A DNA stretch of 18,585 bases from Sedimentisphaerales bacterium (GTDB lineage Bacteria; Planctomycetota; Phycisphaerae; Sedimentisphaerales; SG8-4): assembly GCA_016928975.1 (NCBI GenBank), contig JAFGJR010000127.1, positions 1 to 18,585 of the forward strand. Reading direction: 5' to 3'. Within the stretch, counting starts at the first letter, position 1; the number at the start of each line of letters is the position of its first letter. The translations under genes were made by a program, and so were the position numbers. Below are positions 7,187-14,399 of this stretch, one piece after another. The notes below the pieces were generated by a model. That model saw only the letters and a program-made list of their open reading frames with translations, made no database searches and had not been told where the DNA came from.

Positions 7187-7846
7187 CTAAAGCACAGCCG
7201 CCACGCGTTCGATGGCCGGCCTGGGACTCGACAGGACCGGGACGACTATCTCGGTAGCAGGCAGGCCGTCGACCACGCGCGCCATGGAGGCCTGGGCTAA
7301 GACAATGACATCGACCTTGCCCATCAAGTCCCTCACTGCGGACGCCACGATCCTGTCATGCGTGGCAGCGTCCCCGGACATCACGGCGCCGAACGCACCC
7401 TGACAGAGCTTTGCCGTCACGTTGACCTCCCTGGATTTCGCCTTGGCCTGTGACCGGATCAGCTCGGCCGTTGGATTCAGAGTCGAAGCCAGAGTGGCGA
7501 CTACCCCAATGCGCGGTCCTTTTTCCACGGCCAGTGCGCTCATGGGCCCATCAACACGCATGACGGGGACATCCACAAGCTCGCGACCCAGCTCCGCAGC
7601 AGCACCGACGGACGAGCACGTGACCACGATGAAATCCGCCCCCGCCTGCGCCGCGGAGAGAATATGACCCACGACTCGCCGGGCCGTGGGCTTGCGAAGG
7701 CAGTTGTCCCTGATGATGTCCTTCAACAGGCTCTCATCCACCATGTGGACGACTTCGACCTCAGGCAGCAGCTCGGAACACAGCTCGCCGAACACTGGGA
7801 TCATCACACCAGACGTATGAATGAGAGTCAGACGTTTCTTGTTCAT
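7187..7846 (-). CDS. Asp/Glu racemase-family protein
   Basis: This is a 219-residue cytoplasmic protein of the aspartate/glutamate/hydantoin racemase superfamily, which includes racemases, arylmalonate decarboxylase and maleate isomerase. The first active-site cysteine is C77 in VVTCSSVG. The place of the second cysteine is LAQASM (183-188), which has none, so a classic two-base racemization of an amino acid is doubtful. A one-cysteine isomerase or decarboxylase reaction, or the use of another base, is possible. The ATG at 7846 follows AAGGA by nine bases. It sits between the transketolase halves and the transporters, which suggests a role on the same sugar or acid. The substrate is unknown. 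Confidence 0.85.
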   Translation of the reverse strand: MNKKRLTLIHTSGVMIPVFGELCSELLPEVEVVHMVDESLLKDIIRDNCLRKPTARRVVGHILSAAQAGADFIVVTCSSVGAAAELGRELVDVPVMRVDGPMSALAVEKGPRIGVVATLASTLNPTAELIRSQAKAKSREVNVTAKLCQGAFGAVMSGDAATHDRIVASAVRDLMGKVDVIVLAQASMARVVDGLPATEIVVPVLSSPRPAIERVAAVL

Positions 7847-7890
7847 TGGACCGGTCCTTGATCTTGTCCACGCGACCTGCCGAAGCCGGC

Positions 7891-8856
7891 CTACGATCGC
7901 CCGGACACTCGATCTCTCTTCTGCATCACCGACTTGGCTGCGTCAACGATATCGGCCACACCCATGTGGTAGTACTCCAACAGGGCCTCCGGCTCCCCCG
8001 AACGCGGGTAAATATCTCGAAGCCCTATCCGCACAACGTACGAGGGACACTCTTCAGCGCTCAACTCCGCGATGGCGCTGCCCAACCCACCGACGATGTT
8101 GTGGTCTTCAACTGTCACGCCCGCTCGGCTCTTCCCCAGGAGTGGGACAATCGAGCCTTTGTCCAGCGGCTTGAGCGTATGGACATCGACAACCGTCGCA
8201 CGGATGCCCTCTTGCTTCAGGACCCTCGCGGCCTGCAGAGTGTGATTGACGACGAACCCATTGGTGAACAGCACGACGTCGTCCCCGTATGCGGCAAGGA
8301 CGCGGACCTTGCCCAATTCAAATGGCACGTCGTCACAGTCCACGACAGGATCGCGTCCGCTGCCGATCCGCATATAGGCCGGACCATCGGTCTCGTGTAT
8401 GGCACGCGTCGCCTGCCTGACCTGCGATTCATCAGCGGGGACCACGACAGTGATGCCCGGAATGGTACGCACGATACCCAGATCTTCGAAGAACTGATGG
8501 GTCACGCCTTCCCGCTCGCCCGCAGAAATACCGCCATTGGCCCCCACCAGTTTCACGTTCAAGCCCGGATAGGCCACAAAGGTGCGAACCTGCTCGCACG
8601 CACGCATAGTGATGAAACCGGCGTACGTAGCCACGAACGGGACCAGGCCGCAAGTCGCCATGCCGGCCGCGCAGGCTACCGCATTCTGTTCGGCAATCCC
8701 CACATCCACAAACCGGTCCGGGTATTTCCGGGCGAAGGACTTACCCTTGACCACCAGGACCGAGTCCGCACACACCAGCACCGCGTGCGGGTCCCGCTCG
8801 GCAATGTCCGTCAGCGCTTCTATGAAGGCGATTCGCGTATTTCCCAGTTGTGTCAT
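7891..8856 (-). CDS. Transketolase, C-terminal subunit
   Basis: These 321 residues cover the pyrimidine-binding and C-terminal domains of transketolase. DVGIAEQNAV (51-60) holds E56, the glutamate that activates thiamine diphosphate in the family. GGISAGEREGVTHQFFEDL (108-126) and PADESQVRQA follow, then a C-terminal domain with KPLD and TVEDHNIVGGLG. The ATG overlaps the stop of the N-terminal subunit (ATGA, 8853-8856), so the two halves are probably made in equal amounts and assemble as one enzyme. Split transketolases are common in bacteria and are used in special sugar pathways, such as apulose-4-phosphate and sulfofructose transketolases, as well as in pentose metabolism. The operon setting favours a dedicated catabolic enzyme. 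Confidence 0.92.
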   Translation of the reverse strand: MTQLGNTRIAFIEALTDIAERDPHAVLVCADSVLVVKGKSFARKYPDRFVDVGIAEQNAVACAAGMATCGLVPFVATYAGFITMRACEQVRTFVAYPGLNVKLVGANGGISAGEREGVTHQFFEDLGIVRTIPGITVVVPADESQVRQATRAIHETDGPAYMRIGSGRDPVVDCDDVPFELGKVRVLAAYGDDVVLFTNGFVVNHTLQAARVLKQEGIRATVVDVHTLKPLDKGSIVPLLGKSRAGVTVEDHNIVGGLGSAIAELSAEECPSYVVRIGLRDIYPRSGEPEALLEYYHMGVADIVDAAKSVMQKRDRVSGRS

Positions 8857-9680
8857 AAACAGGCTCCTCCCAGGGCGCGCATGGCCTCCTCATACTCTTG
8901 TCGCGTAGGCACTCGCTTGTGCCAGGAGTTGTCCCCGACCATGAATGGGACCCCTTGTCCCTTGATGGTGTGAGCCAGAATCAGAGATGGCTGCTCCACG
9001 TTGGCCTTGGCGTTTCCGATAGCGTGGAGTATCTGGTTGAAATCATGTCCATCGATCTCCTGGCAATGCCAGCCAAAGGCCTCCCATTTCGGCAGGATCG
9101 GATTCAAGCCGCCCACCTCTTCCACCGGACCACTGCTCTGAATGCCGTTGTTGTCCACAATGACGACCAGCCGTCCCGCCTGGTATTTCTTCGCGGCCAT
9201 GGCCGCCTCCCAGACAACGCCTTCCTCGATCTCGCCGTCGCCGGTTACTACATAGGAAAAGTAGTCACAGCCCGTGATCCGGCCGGCCAGGACCATGCCC
9301 AGCCCCACAGAAATGCCGTTGCCCAGTGAGCCGGACGTGGAGTCGATGCCAGGGGTCTTGTTCATGTCCGGATGTCCCTGAAGATGGGATCCCAGCGAAC
9401 GCAACCCCACGAGGTCGTCGTGCGGGAAGTAGCCTTTTCTGGCCAGCGCTGCATAGAGTGCGGGGCAGGCATGGCCTTTAGACAGGATGAATCGGTCGCG
9501 ATCTCGCCACTGCGGATGGGCCGGATCGACCTTCATGACGTGGAAGTATAGAGCCGCAATGAGATCCGTAGCCGACAGCGCCGCACCGGGATGCCCATCT
9601 CCGGCCTTGTGGATCATGGTCACGACATCGATCCGAATCAGGCGGGCAATCTCCTGAAGCTCTCGAATGGTGTCCGTCAC
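8853..9680 (-). CDS. Transketolase, N-terminal (ThDP-binding) subunit
   Basis: This 275-residue protein is the diphosphate-binding half of a two-subunit transketolase. The metal/ThDP signature starts at GDGEIEEG (147-154) and ends with VDNNG (175-179). Conserved histidines are in GDGHPG (H30), SKGH (H70) and QGHPD (H103), and GSLGNGISVGLG (118-129) lines the cofactor site. The start is GTG at 9680, with an AGGCGG-type site about nine bases upstream, and is the first gene of the six-gene operon, about 50 bases below a candidate promoter. The enzyme moves a two-carbon ketol unit between a ketose and an aldose; the actual donor is not evident. Confidence 0.92.
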   Translation of the reverse strand: MTDTIRELQEIARLIRIDVVTMIHKAGDGHPGAALSATDLIAALYFHVMKVDPAHPQWRDRDRFILSKGHACPALYAALARKGYFPHDDLVGLRSLGSHLQGHPDMNKTPGIDSTSGSLGNGISVGLGMVLAGRITGCDYFSYVVTGDGEIEEGVVWEAAMAAKKYQAGRLVVIVDNNGIQSSGPVEEVGGLNPILPKWEAFGWHCQEIDGHDFNQILHAIGNAKANVEQPSLILAHTIKGQGVPFMVGDNSWHKRVPTRQEYEEAMRALGGACL

Positions 9681-9737
9681 AATCTGATCCGCCTTTCACG
9701 GTGGAGACGCAATCGCTACGGTCGTGCAGATGCCACA

Positions 9738-9766
9738 AGTATGCAGTCTGACCTTCGGAACGTCAA
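9738..9766 (-). promoter_or_regulatory. Candidate promoter of the transketolase operon
   Basis: On the minus strand TTGACG (9761-9766) and CATACT (9738-9743) are 17 bases apart, a good sigma-70 layout. The start site would be near 9731, about 50 bases before the GTG at 9680. It lies in the 152-bp gap after the rhamnosidase gene, so the six genes can be transcribed independently. Confidence 0.5.
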
Positions 9767-9811
9767 CAGTGACATGGGAGCAACTCGCTGCACCGGCCTG
9801 CATACTCCCAT
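9738..9811. promoter_or_regulatory. Paired inverted repeats over the operon promoter
   Basis: AGTATGCAG (9738-9746), which contains the -10 box, is repeated inverted as CTGCATACT (9798-9806). A second pair, ATGGGAG (9774-9780) and CTCCCAT (9805-9811), lies beside it. The arms could bind a regulator as two half-sites or fold as the end of the upstream transcript. No regulator gene is present in the window. Confidence 0.35.
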
Positions 9812-9832
9812 CGAATCACGTGCAATGGAACA

Positions 9833-12619
9833 TTAGTCGGAGAACATGGCTGTAAAACGATAACGTCCCGAAGCAACGTCATACACAGCGAATGATCCCT
9901 CGCGGCCGACCGGTTCGATGCCGGCGGACTCTTCTGCAGGCGCGCTGCCCTCCAGGACAGGGGTCCCCGTATCACTGGGTACGTAGATGCGTGCGGTGGT
10001 ATTGGCCGGGATAGAGACCTCCAGCGTCAAGATATTGCCCTGCCTTTGCCAGCCACTCTCGATGATCCCGTGCATCGACCGGTACGAGGCCCGCGCGTGG
10101 GTGAAGGAGCCGCCCGGATAAGGTCGGATCAGGAACCGCTTGAAGGCGTTGACGTGCGGATCGAGCTCGATGCCGGCCACGCAGCGGTAGAGCCACTCCC
10201 CGACTGAGCCGAGCGAGTAATGATTGAACGAGTTCATCTGCGGATTGAAGAAGCCCTCCTCCTCCGTCCATCCGTTCCAGCGTTCCCAGATCGTGGTGGC
10301 GCCGTGGCGCACCGGGTACAGCCACGACGGATAGTCTTCGTTGAGCAGCAACCGCCAAGCCACATCGGGCCGGCCCACGGCCGTCAGTGTCGGATTCAGG
10401 TGACTGATCCCAATGAAACCCGTGCTCAGATGCCAATCGAGGTTCTTGATGTTCTCAATCAGATGCCCGGCCGCGAGCGTGCGAACCTCTTCCGGCAACA
10501 GGTCAAACGCGAGGGCCAACAGGTACGCCGTCTGCGTCTCAACCGTCAGTCGGCCCTGGTCGCGGAGGAACTCTCTCTGAAAGGCCGCACGCACCCGCTC
10601 GAACATGGCGCGGAACCGGGCCGCGTCATCCTCGCGTCCGATCTCGCGCGCCATGTGCGACAACTTGGCCGCATCGTCTGCCCAGTACGCGGTGGCCAGC
10701 AGGGTCTTCATCGGCGATTGGGCACGAAAGGTCGTGTCCGACGGAATACACAGCCAGTCTCCATAGTTGTTGCCGAGCTCATGGCGGCGCACCCCGTCGG
10801 GGTTGGTATGCTCGATGTAGTCCAGCCAGGCGACCATGGCGCTGTAGTGTCGCTCGATGATGCGCCGGTCGCCGTACATCCGCCAGATCGTCCAGGGAAC
10901 AATCACACCGGCATCAGCCCAACCCGCCGCGCCGACGAGACCATCCAGGCCGACGAAGTTTTCATCTTCGCGCAGACGCGGGGCGGTATCCGGGAAGACG
11001 CCGTCAGGTGTCTGCGCATTCTCCACGTCGATCGTCCACTTGGTGAAGAAGGCAGCGACGTCCATGTTGTAGGCAGCCGTGCGCAGGAAGACCTGGGCAT
11101 CCCCCATCCAGCCCAGTCGCTCATCGCGCTGGGGACAATCGGTCGGCACGCTCAGGAAGTTGTCCTTCTGACTCCAGTAGCCGTTGAGCCACAGCCGATT
11201 GACCAGTGGATTCGAGCAGTCGAACGTCCCGGCAGGGGGCGTGGCTGAGTGGACGACGCAGCCGGTGATCTCGCCAGAAACCGTTGGGAGTTCCGGGTTT
11301 ACGCGGCCCTTAACCGCCTGAAGGCGGAACTCCGAACGACCGGACGATGTCGTCACTTCGACGTACTGGAATCCGTGGAAGGTGAAACGAGGCTCCCATA
11401 CTTCCTCGTTGCGACCACGTAGTACGTACACGTCGGTGGCTTTGGCTCGGCGCAGGTTTTCGGTGTAGAGCGTGCCGTCCGGGTTGAGACGCTCGCCATG
11501 TCGCAATGTCACGCGCGTGCCAGCCGGCCCGCTGACGCGCAGACGCACCCAACCGCTGATGTTCTGGCCCAGATCAAAGACAAAGACGCCCGGCTCGACC
11601 TCATTCACGGACACAGGCTCGACGGCCTCAACGACGCGCACGGGTTCGCTGGGCTGGGCCACGAGCGGAACACCAGGGTCTGCAACTTCTTCAACGGCAG
11701 ACCAACCCGAATCGTCAAGACCGGGTTCGGCCCACCCATCCAATTCGTGGCGCGCGTCGTAGGTTTCGCCCATCATGAAGTCGGACAACACGATCGGCCC
11801 GGCCGCACAGCGCCACGAGTCGTCCGTGTACACTGCGAGCCTCTCGCCGCTCGCCAGTTCGATTTCAAGCTGGACCATCAGGCTATTGCGCAGTCCGTAG
11901 CGCCCCCGCGTCTCCTGCCAGCCCACATAGCCGCTGTACCAACCGTCGCCCAGCACGGCGCCCAGGACATTAGCACCGAAGCGAACCTGCTCTGTCACAT
12001 CGTATGTGCGATATTGAATGCGCTTGTCGTAGTCGGTCCATTCCGGCGCGAAGACATCCTCACCTACGCGCTGCCCATTGAGGTGGCACTCGAACAAACC
12101 GCGCGCACTGGCATACAGCGTCGCTCGCTTAACCTTTCCGTTGATCTCGAATGTCTTGCGAAACCAGGGCGGTGTCCCTGGCTCGGTTCGGGTTGGTCTA
12201 ATCGCGTGTTTGGCACGGGCCAGATAGTCCGGATCAGCAGCGATCCAATGCGCCTGCCAATCGCCTGCCGCCAGCAATCCCATGGTCCAGAAGGCCGGTT
12301 CCGACACGGCGGTCTCCCTCTGTTCATCCCAAACCTGAACCTGCCAGTGACAGGCCGTGCGCGACGCCAACGGGATTCCACCGTATTCGATGTGCGCCGT
12401 GCGGTCGTCCTCAGTGCGCTCGCTATCCCATAAATCCGCCTCGCCTCGGGCCAGAAGCTCGGGCGATGAGGCCGCCCGCACGCGCCAGGCTGTCTGCCGC
12501 GCGCCGCGCCGCCGCGACTCTATATTCCAGCTCAACCGCGGCCTGACCTCGCCGATGCCCAGTGGCTCGGCCAGGTATTCGCACCGCAGACGCGTCACGC
12601 GCAGATCGCACGAATTCAT
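9833..12619 (-). CDS. GH78 alpha-L-rhamnosidase, cytoplasmic
   Basis: This 928-residue enzyme removes terminal alpha-L-rhamnose by inversion. The domain order is usual: an N-terminal beta domain (LRCEYLAEPLGI at about 11-22), Bac_rhamnosid_N with WFRKTF (152-157) and ECHLNGQRVG, a jelly-roll domain with FDLGQNISGW, the six-hairpin (alpha/alpha) domain, and a C-terminal beta domain. Catalytic-domain motifs are DCPQRDERLGWMGD (494-507), with the probable general acid E500, and GATTIWERWNGW (773-784), with the probable base E779. No signal peptide is present, so substrates must be imported. Start choice is open: the ATG at 12619 fits the family, while one at 12652 adds 11 residues and overlaps the small gene before it. 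Residues about 429-445 are an extra loop encoded by a palindromic repeat, just before ITGCVVHS. Confidence 0.93.
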   Translation of the reverse strand: MNSCDLRVTRLRCEYLAEPLGIGEVRPRLSWNIESRRRGARQTAWRVRAASSPELLARGEADLWDSERTEDDRTAHIEYGGIPLASRTACHWQVQVWDEQRETAVSEPAFWTMGLLAAGDWQAHWIAADPDYLARAKHAIRPTRTEPGTPPWFRKTFEINGKVKRATLYASARGLFECHLNGQRVGEDVFAPEWTDYDKRIQYRTYDVTEQVRFGANVLGAVLGDGWYSGYVGWQETRGRYGLRNSLMVQLEIELASGERLAVYTDDSWRCAAGPIVLSDFMMGETYDARHELDGWAEPGLDDSGWSAVEEVADPGVPLVAQPSEPVRVVEAVEPVSVNEVEPGVFVFDLGQNISGWVRLRVSGPAGTRVTLRHGERLNPDGTLYTENLRRAKATDVYVLRGRNEEVWEPRFTFHGFQYVEVTTSSGRSEFRLQAVKGRVNPELPTVSGEITGCVVHSATPPAGTFDCSNPLVNRLWLNGYWSQKDNFLSVPTDCPQRDERLGWMGDAQVFLRTAAYNMDVAAFFTKWTIDVENAQTPDGVFPDTAPRLREDENFVGLDGLVGAAGWADAGVIVPWTIWRMYGDRRIIERHYSAMVAWLDYIEHTNPDGVRRHELGNNYGDWLCIPSDTTFRAQSPMKTLLATAYWADDAAKLSHMAREIGREDDAARFRAMFERVRAAFQREFLRDQGRLTVETQTAYLLALAFDLLPEEVRTLAAGHLIENIKNLDWHLSTGFIGISHLNPTLTAVGRPDVAWRLLLNEDYPSWLYPVRHGATTIWERWNGWTEEEGFFNPQMNSFNHYSLGSVGEWLYRCVAGIELDPHVNAFKRFLIRPYPGGSFTHARASYRSMHGIIESGWQRQGNILTLEVSIPANTTARIYVPSDTGTPVLEGSAPAEESAGIEPVGREGSFAVYDVASGRYRFTAMFSD
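11287..11333 (-). repeat. Double-hairpin repeat inserted in frame in the GH78 gene
   Basis: Outer arms GGAGTTCC (11287-11294) and GGAACTCC (11326-11333) are exact inverted repeats. Inside are CCGCCT-GA-AGGCGG (11314-11327) and a decayed hairpin around TTTACGCGG. The insert is read as E-F-R-L-Q-A-V-K-G-R-V-N-P-E-L and keeps the frame. A half copy with 19 of 20 matching bases lies at 18375-18394, so this is a dispersed family. Confidence 0.75.
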
Positions 12620-12635
12620 GGATTGCCCAGGTTGT

Positions 12636-12824
12636 CTACGACTGCCCTTCATCCAAGGACTTGCTCTTCATCCAGAACGGTGCGGTGGCAAACCAAAGCA
12701 CCAGACCAACAACCATGAGCCGGAAGTGCGTCTGCTTTGTGATCGCGGCACTGAAGACCAGCAGTGATGGCACGATGGTGAAAGCAAGGCCAACAAGAGA
12801 GACAACTTTGAGTATGGGCTTCAT
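12636..12824 (-). CDS. Two-helix small membrane protein
   Basis: This 62-residue protein has two hydrophobic segments (about 5-26 and 35-51) joined by a short polar turn, ITKQTHF, with a lysine-bearing, acidic C-terminal tail. The start ATG at 12824 lies one base after the permease stop, and GGAGG, inside the end of the permease gene, is six bases upstream, so translation is probably coupled. An ATG ten codons earlier in frame overlaps the permease more and is less likely. I do not recognise a family. Its place directly after a permease suggests a small transporter subunit or helper, without proof. Confidence 0.75.
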   Translation of the reverse strand: MKPILKVVSLVGLAFTIVPSLLVFSAAITKQTHFRLMVVGLVLWFATAPFWMKSKSLDEGQS

Positions 12825-12825
12825 G

Positions 12826-14307
12826 TCATGCCTCCACTGACTGGATGTTCGCACGAGAGGTCTTCTGCTGAATCACACAGAACGCGGTATAGAGGGTCAC
12901 AGCGACGACCCATTCGGGCGCCACCAAGAACAGCAAATCCGGCTTGATATTCGCCAGCCAGGCCGGCTGTCGGCCTTCGAGCAGCTTCGACAGCCAAACG
13001 TAGTGGTCCTTGCCGTAAAGGAACATGGAAAAGAAGAAGGCGCCCGCCCACGCAAACGTCGCGGGCCAACTGATCATCAGCTTGGCCTTCTCGGCGTAGT
13101 CACTGACCAATCCCAGCTTCGGGAAGACCCAGATATCAATGAATATGAACGCCCCGAGCGGCATGAAGAACAGCCCATAGTAGCCAACGATGCGGTCGAG
13201 ATAGGCATTCACCGCGGGTATGCAGGCGGTGACAACCATAAAGACGCCGGCGGCAAACGTGACTTTCCAGCGTCTCCAGTTCGGGGTCGCTACCTGGATT
13301 GCCAAACCCGCGCGATAGAGCGTGGGGTTGGCCGTGGTCCAGCCCGCGATCACCACGCACGCCGCCCCCGCGAATCCGGCTCCAAACAGGGCAATGTCTC
13401 CCGGCTGGGGGTTCTCGTGCCCGGCCGCCAGGTAGGCCGCACAGAGAACGCCCGAGCAGACCCAGGCGCCGTAATGCCCCAGGTACATGCCGAACGCAGA
13501 TGCGAAACCTTGCGTCCATTTCTTGGCGTACCGGAAGATGGTGATGTCCGCCATGCCGATATGTTGTGTCGCGTTGCACAACCAGGCGAATCCCATCACA
13601 TGCCAGAACGTGTATTTGGAGTTCGCCCCGATAGGCACGCCGGTGAAAACCTTCTCGTTGGCCACCCGCCAGAAATCGCCGATCGAGGAACAGCCAAGAT
13701 CGGCCAGCACCGCAATCGCGCCGGCGAAGAAGACCAGGACCATCCACGGTGCACAGACCTTGGAGAAGTGGGCGATCTTCTCAAAGCCCAGCACCGCCAG
13801 CGTCGCAATCACGACACCGACGACCAGGGCGAGCAACATCCACGGCACGGTAGGAATCGTATCGCCCGCGGTGTAGTCCGGATTGGGGACGCCGAACGGG
13901 ATCGACACTGCCGTCACGGCTACACTGACCATGGCGCCGGCCAATAGACATAAGATGACGGCATAGAAGGCGCTGTAGGCGACCGTAAGATAGGGGCCGC
14001 AGATCTTCCGCAACTGCCAGTAGATCGTCAGGCGGGTCTTGACGCCGACCGGAGCGCACAGCAGGGCCCAGCTCACCACCGCCAGGAAATTGCCGGCCAG
14101 CAACCCGAGGAAGAAGTCCTTGGCCGATACCCCGTGCATGACCATCAGGGGTCCCAGCACGAACTCGGTCCCGGCGATGTGCTCGCCCGAGAACATCGCA
14201 ATGAACGTCTTCCACCCGTGCAGCTTGTCCTCGGTGACAGGCTCGCGATCGTACTCATACAATGCATCGAGCCGCTCGACGAGCGTGGATTTGTGTCCTG
14301 TGCTCAT
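12826..14307 (-). CDS. NCS1-like (purine-cytosine permease family) transporter
   Basis: This is a 493-residue inner-membrane protein with about twelve helices. Family-like features are the early GTEFVLGPLMV stretch, the substrate-region helix with FAWLCNATQHIGMADITIF, and AGWTTANPTLYRAGLAIQ, which resembles the NCS1 W-x-T-x-x-N-x-Y motif. The start ATG at 14307 follows GGGGAG by nine bases; a TTG two codons earlier is unlikely. NCS1 proteins normally take up nucleobases, hydantoins, thiamin or pyridoxine with sodium or protons. Here it heads a transcript with a rhamnosidase and faces a sugar-acid operon, so a different substrate is likely; that is inference. It is distant from well-known members, so the family call is less sure than for the other transporters. 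Confidence 0.8.
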   Translation of the reverse strand: MSTGHKSTLVERLDALYEYDREPVTEDKLHGWKTFIAMFSGEHIAGTEFVLGPLMVMHGVSAKDFFLGLLAGNFLAVVSWALLCAPVGVKTRLTIYWQLRKICGPYLTVAYSAFYAVILCLLAGAMVSVAVTAVSIPFGVPNPDYTAGDTIPTVPWMLLALVVGVVIATLAVLGFEKIAHFSKVCAPWMVLVFFAGAIAVLADLGCSSIGDFWRVANEKVFTGVPIGANSKYTFWHVMGFAWLCNATQHIGMADITIFRYAKKWTQGFASAFGMYLGHYGAWVCSGVLCAAYLAAGHENPQPGDIALFGAGFAGAACVVIAGWTTANPTLYRAGLAIQVATPNWRRWKVTFAAGVFMVVTACIPAVNAYLDRIVGYYGLFFMPLGAFIFIDIWVFPKLGLVSDYAEKAKLMISWPATFAWAGAFFFSMFLYGKDHYVWLSKLLEGRQPAWLANIKPDLLFLVAPEWVVAVTLYTAFCVIQQKTSRANIQSVEA

Positions 14308-14332
14308 AGGCAATGACTCCCCATACGGTTCA

Positions 14333-14362
14333 TTGACAAGGGCCCGACGACGTCGCTATTGT
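14333..14362 (+). promoter_or_regulatory. Candidate promoter of the pdxA2 operon
   Basis: A perfect TTGACA -35 box (14333-14338) is followed after 18 bases by TATTGT (14357-14362). The start site would be near 14369, about 30 bases before the pdxA2 ATG. It overlaps the mirror-image candidate on the other strand. Confidence 0.45.
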
Positions 14363-14391
14363 CTTATCCGCAATACCTTGGCTCTTGTCAA
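14363..14391 (-). promoter_or_regulatory. Candidate promoter of the permease-rhamnosidase operon
   Basis: On the minus strand a perfect TTGACA (14386-14391) is followed after 17 bases by GATAAG (14363-14368). The start site would be near 14356, giving a leader of about 50 bases to the ATG at 14307. Its -10 box abuts that of the opposite promoter, so polymerase could probably occupy only one at a time. Confidence 0.45.
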
Positions 14392-14399
14392 TATCAGCT

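Noticed and set aside
7868..7895. Possible further REP element at the end of the transketolase C-terminal gene
   Set aside because: Only a 4-bp stem (GCCG/CGGC) is visible and no second hairpin or matching copy was found.
7846..8973. 375-codon plus-strand frame opposite the transketolase genes
   Set aside because: It is antisense to two clear enzymes; open antisense frames are expected at this GC content.
14385..14387. TTG start for pdxA2
   Set aside because: It lies in the candidate -35 arm on the opposite strand and the ATG at 14400 gives the standard PdxA N-terminus.
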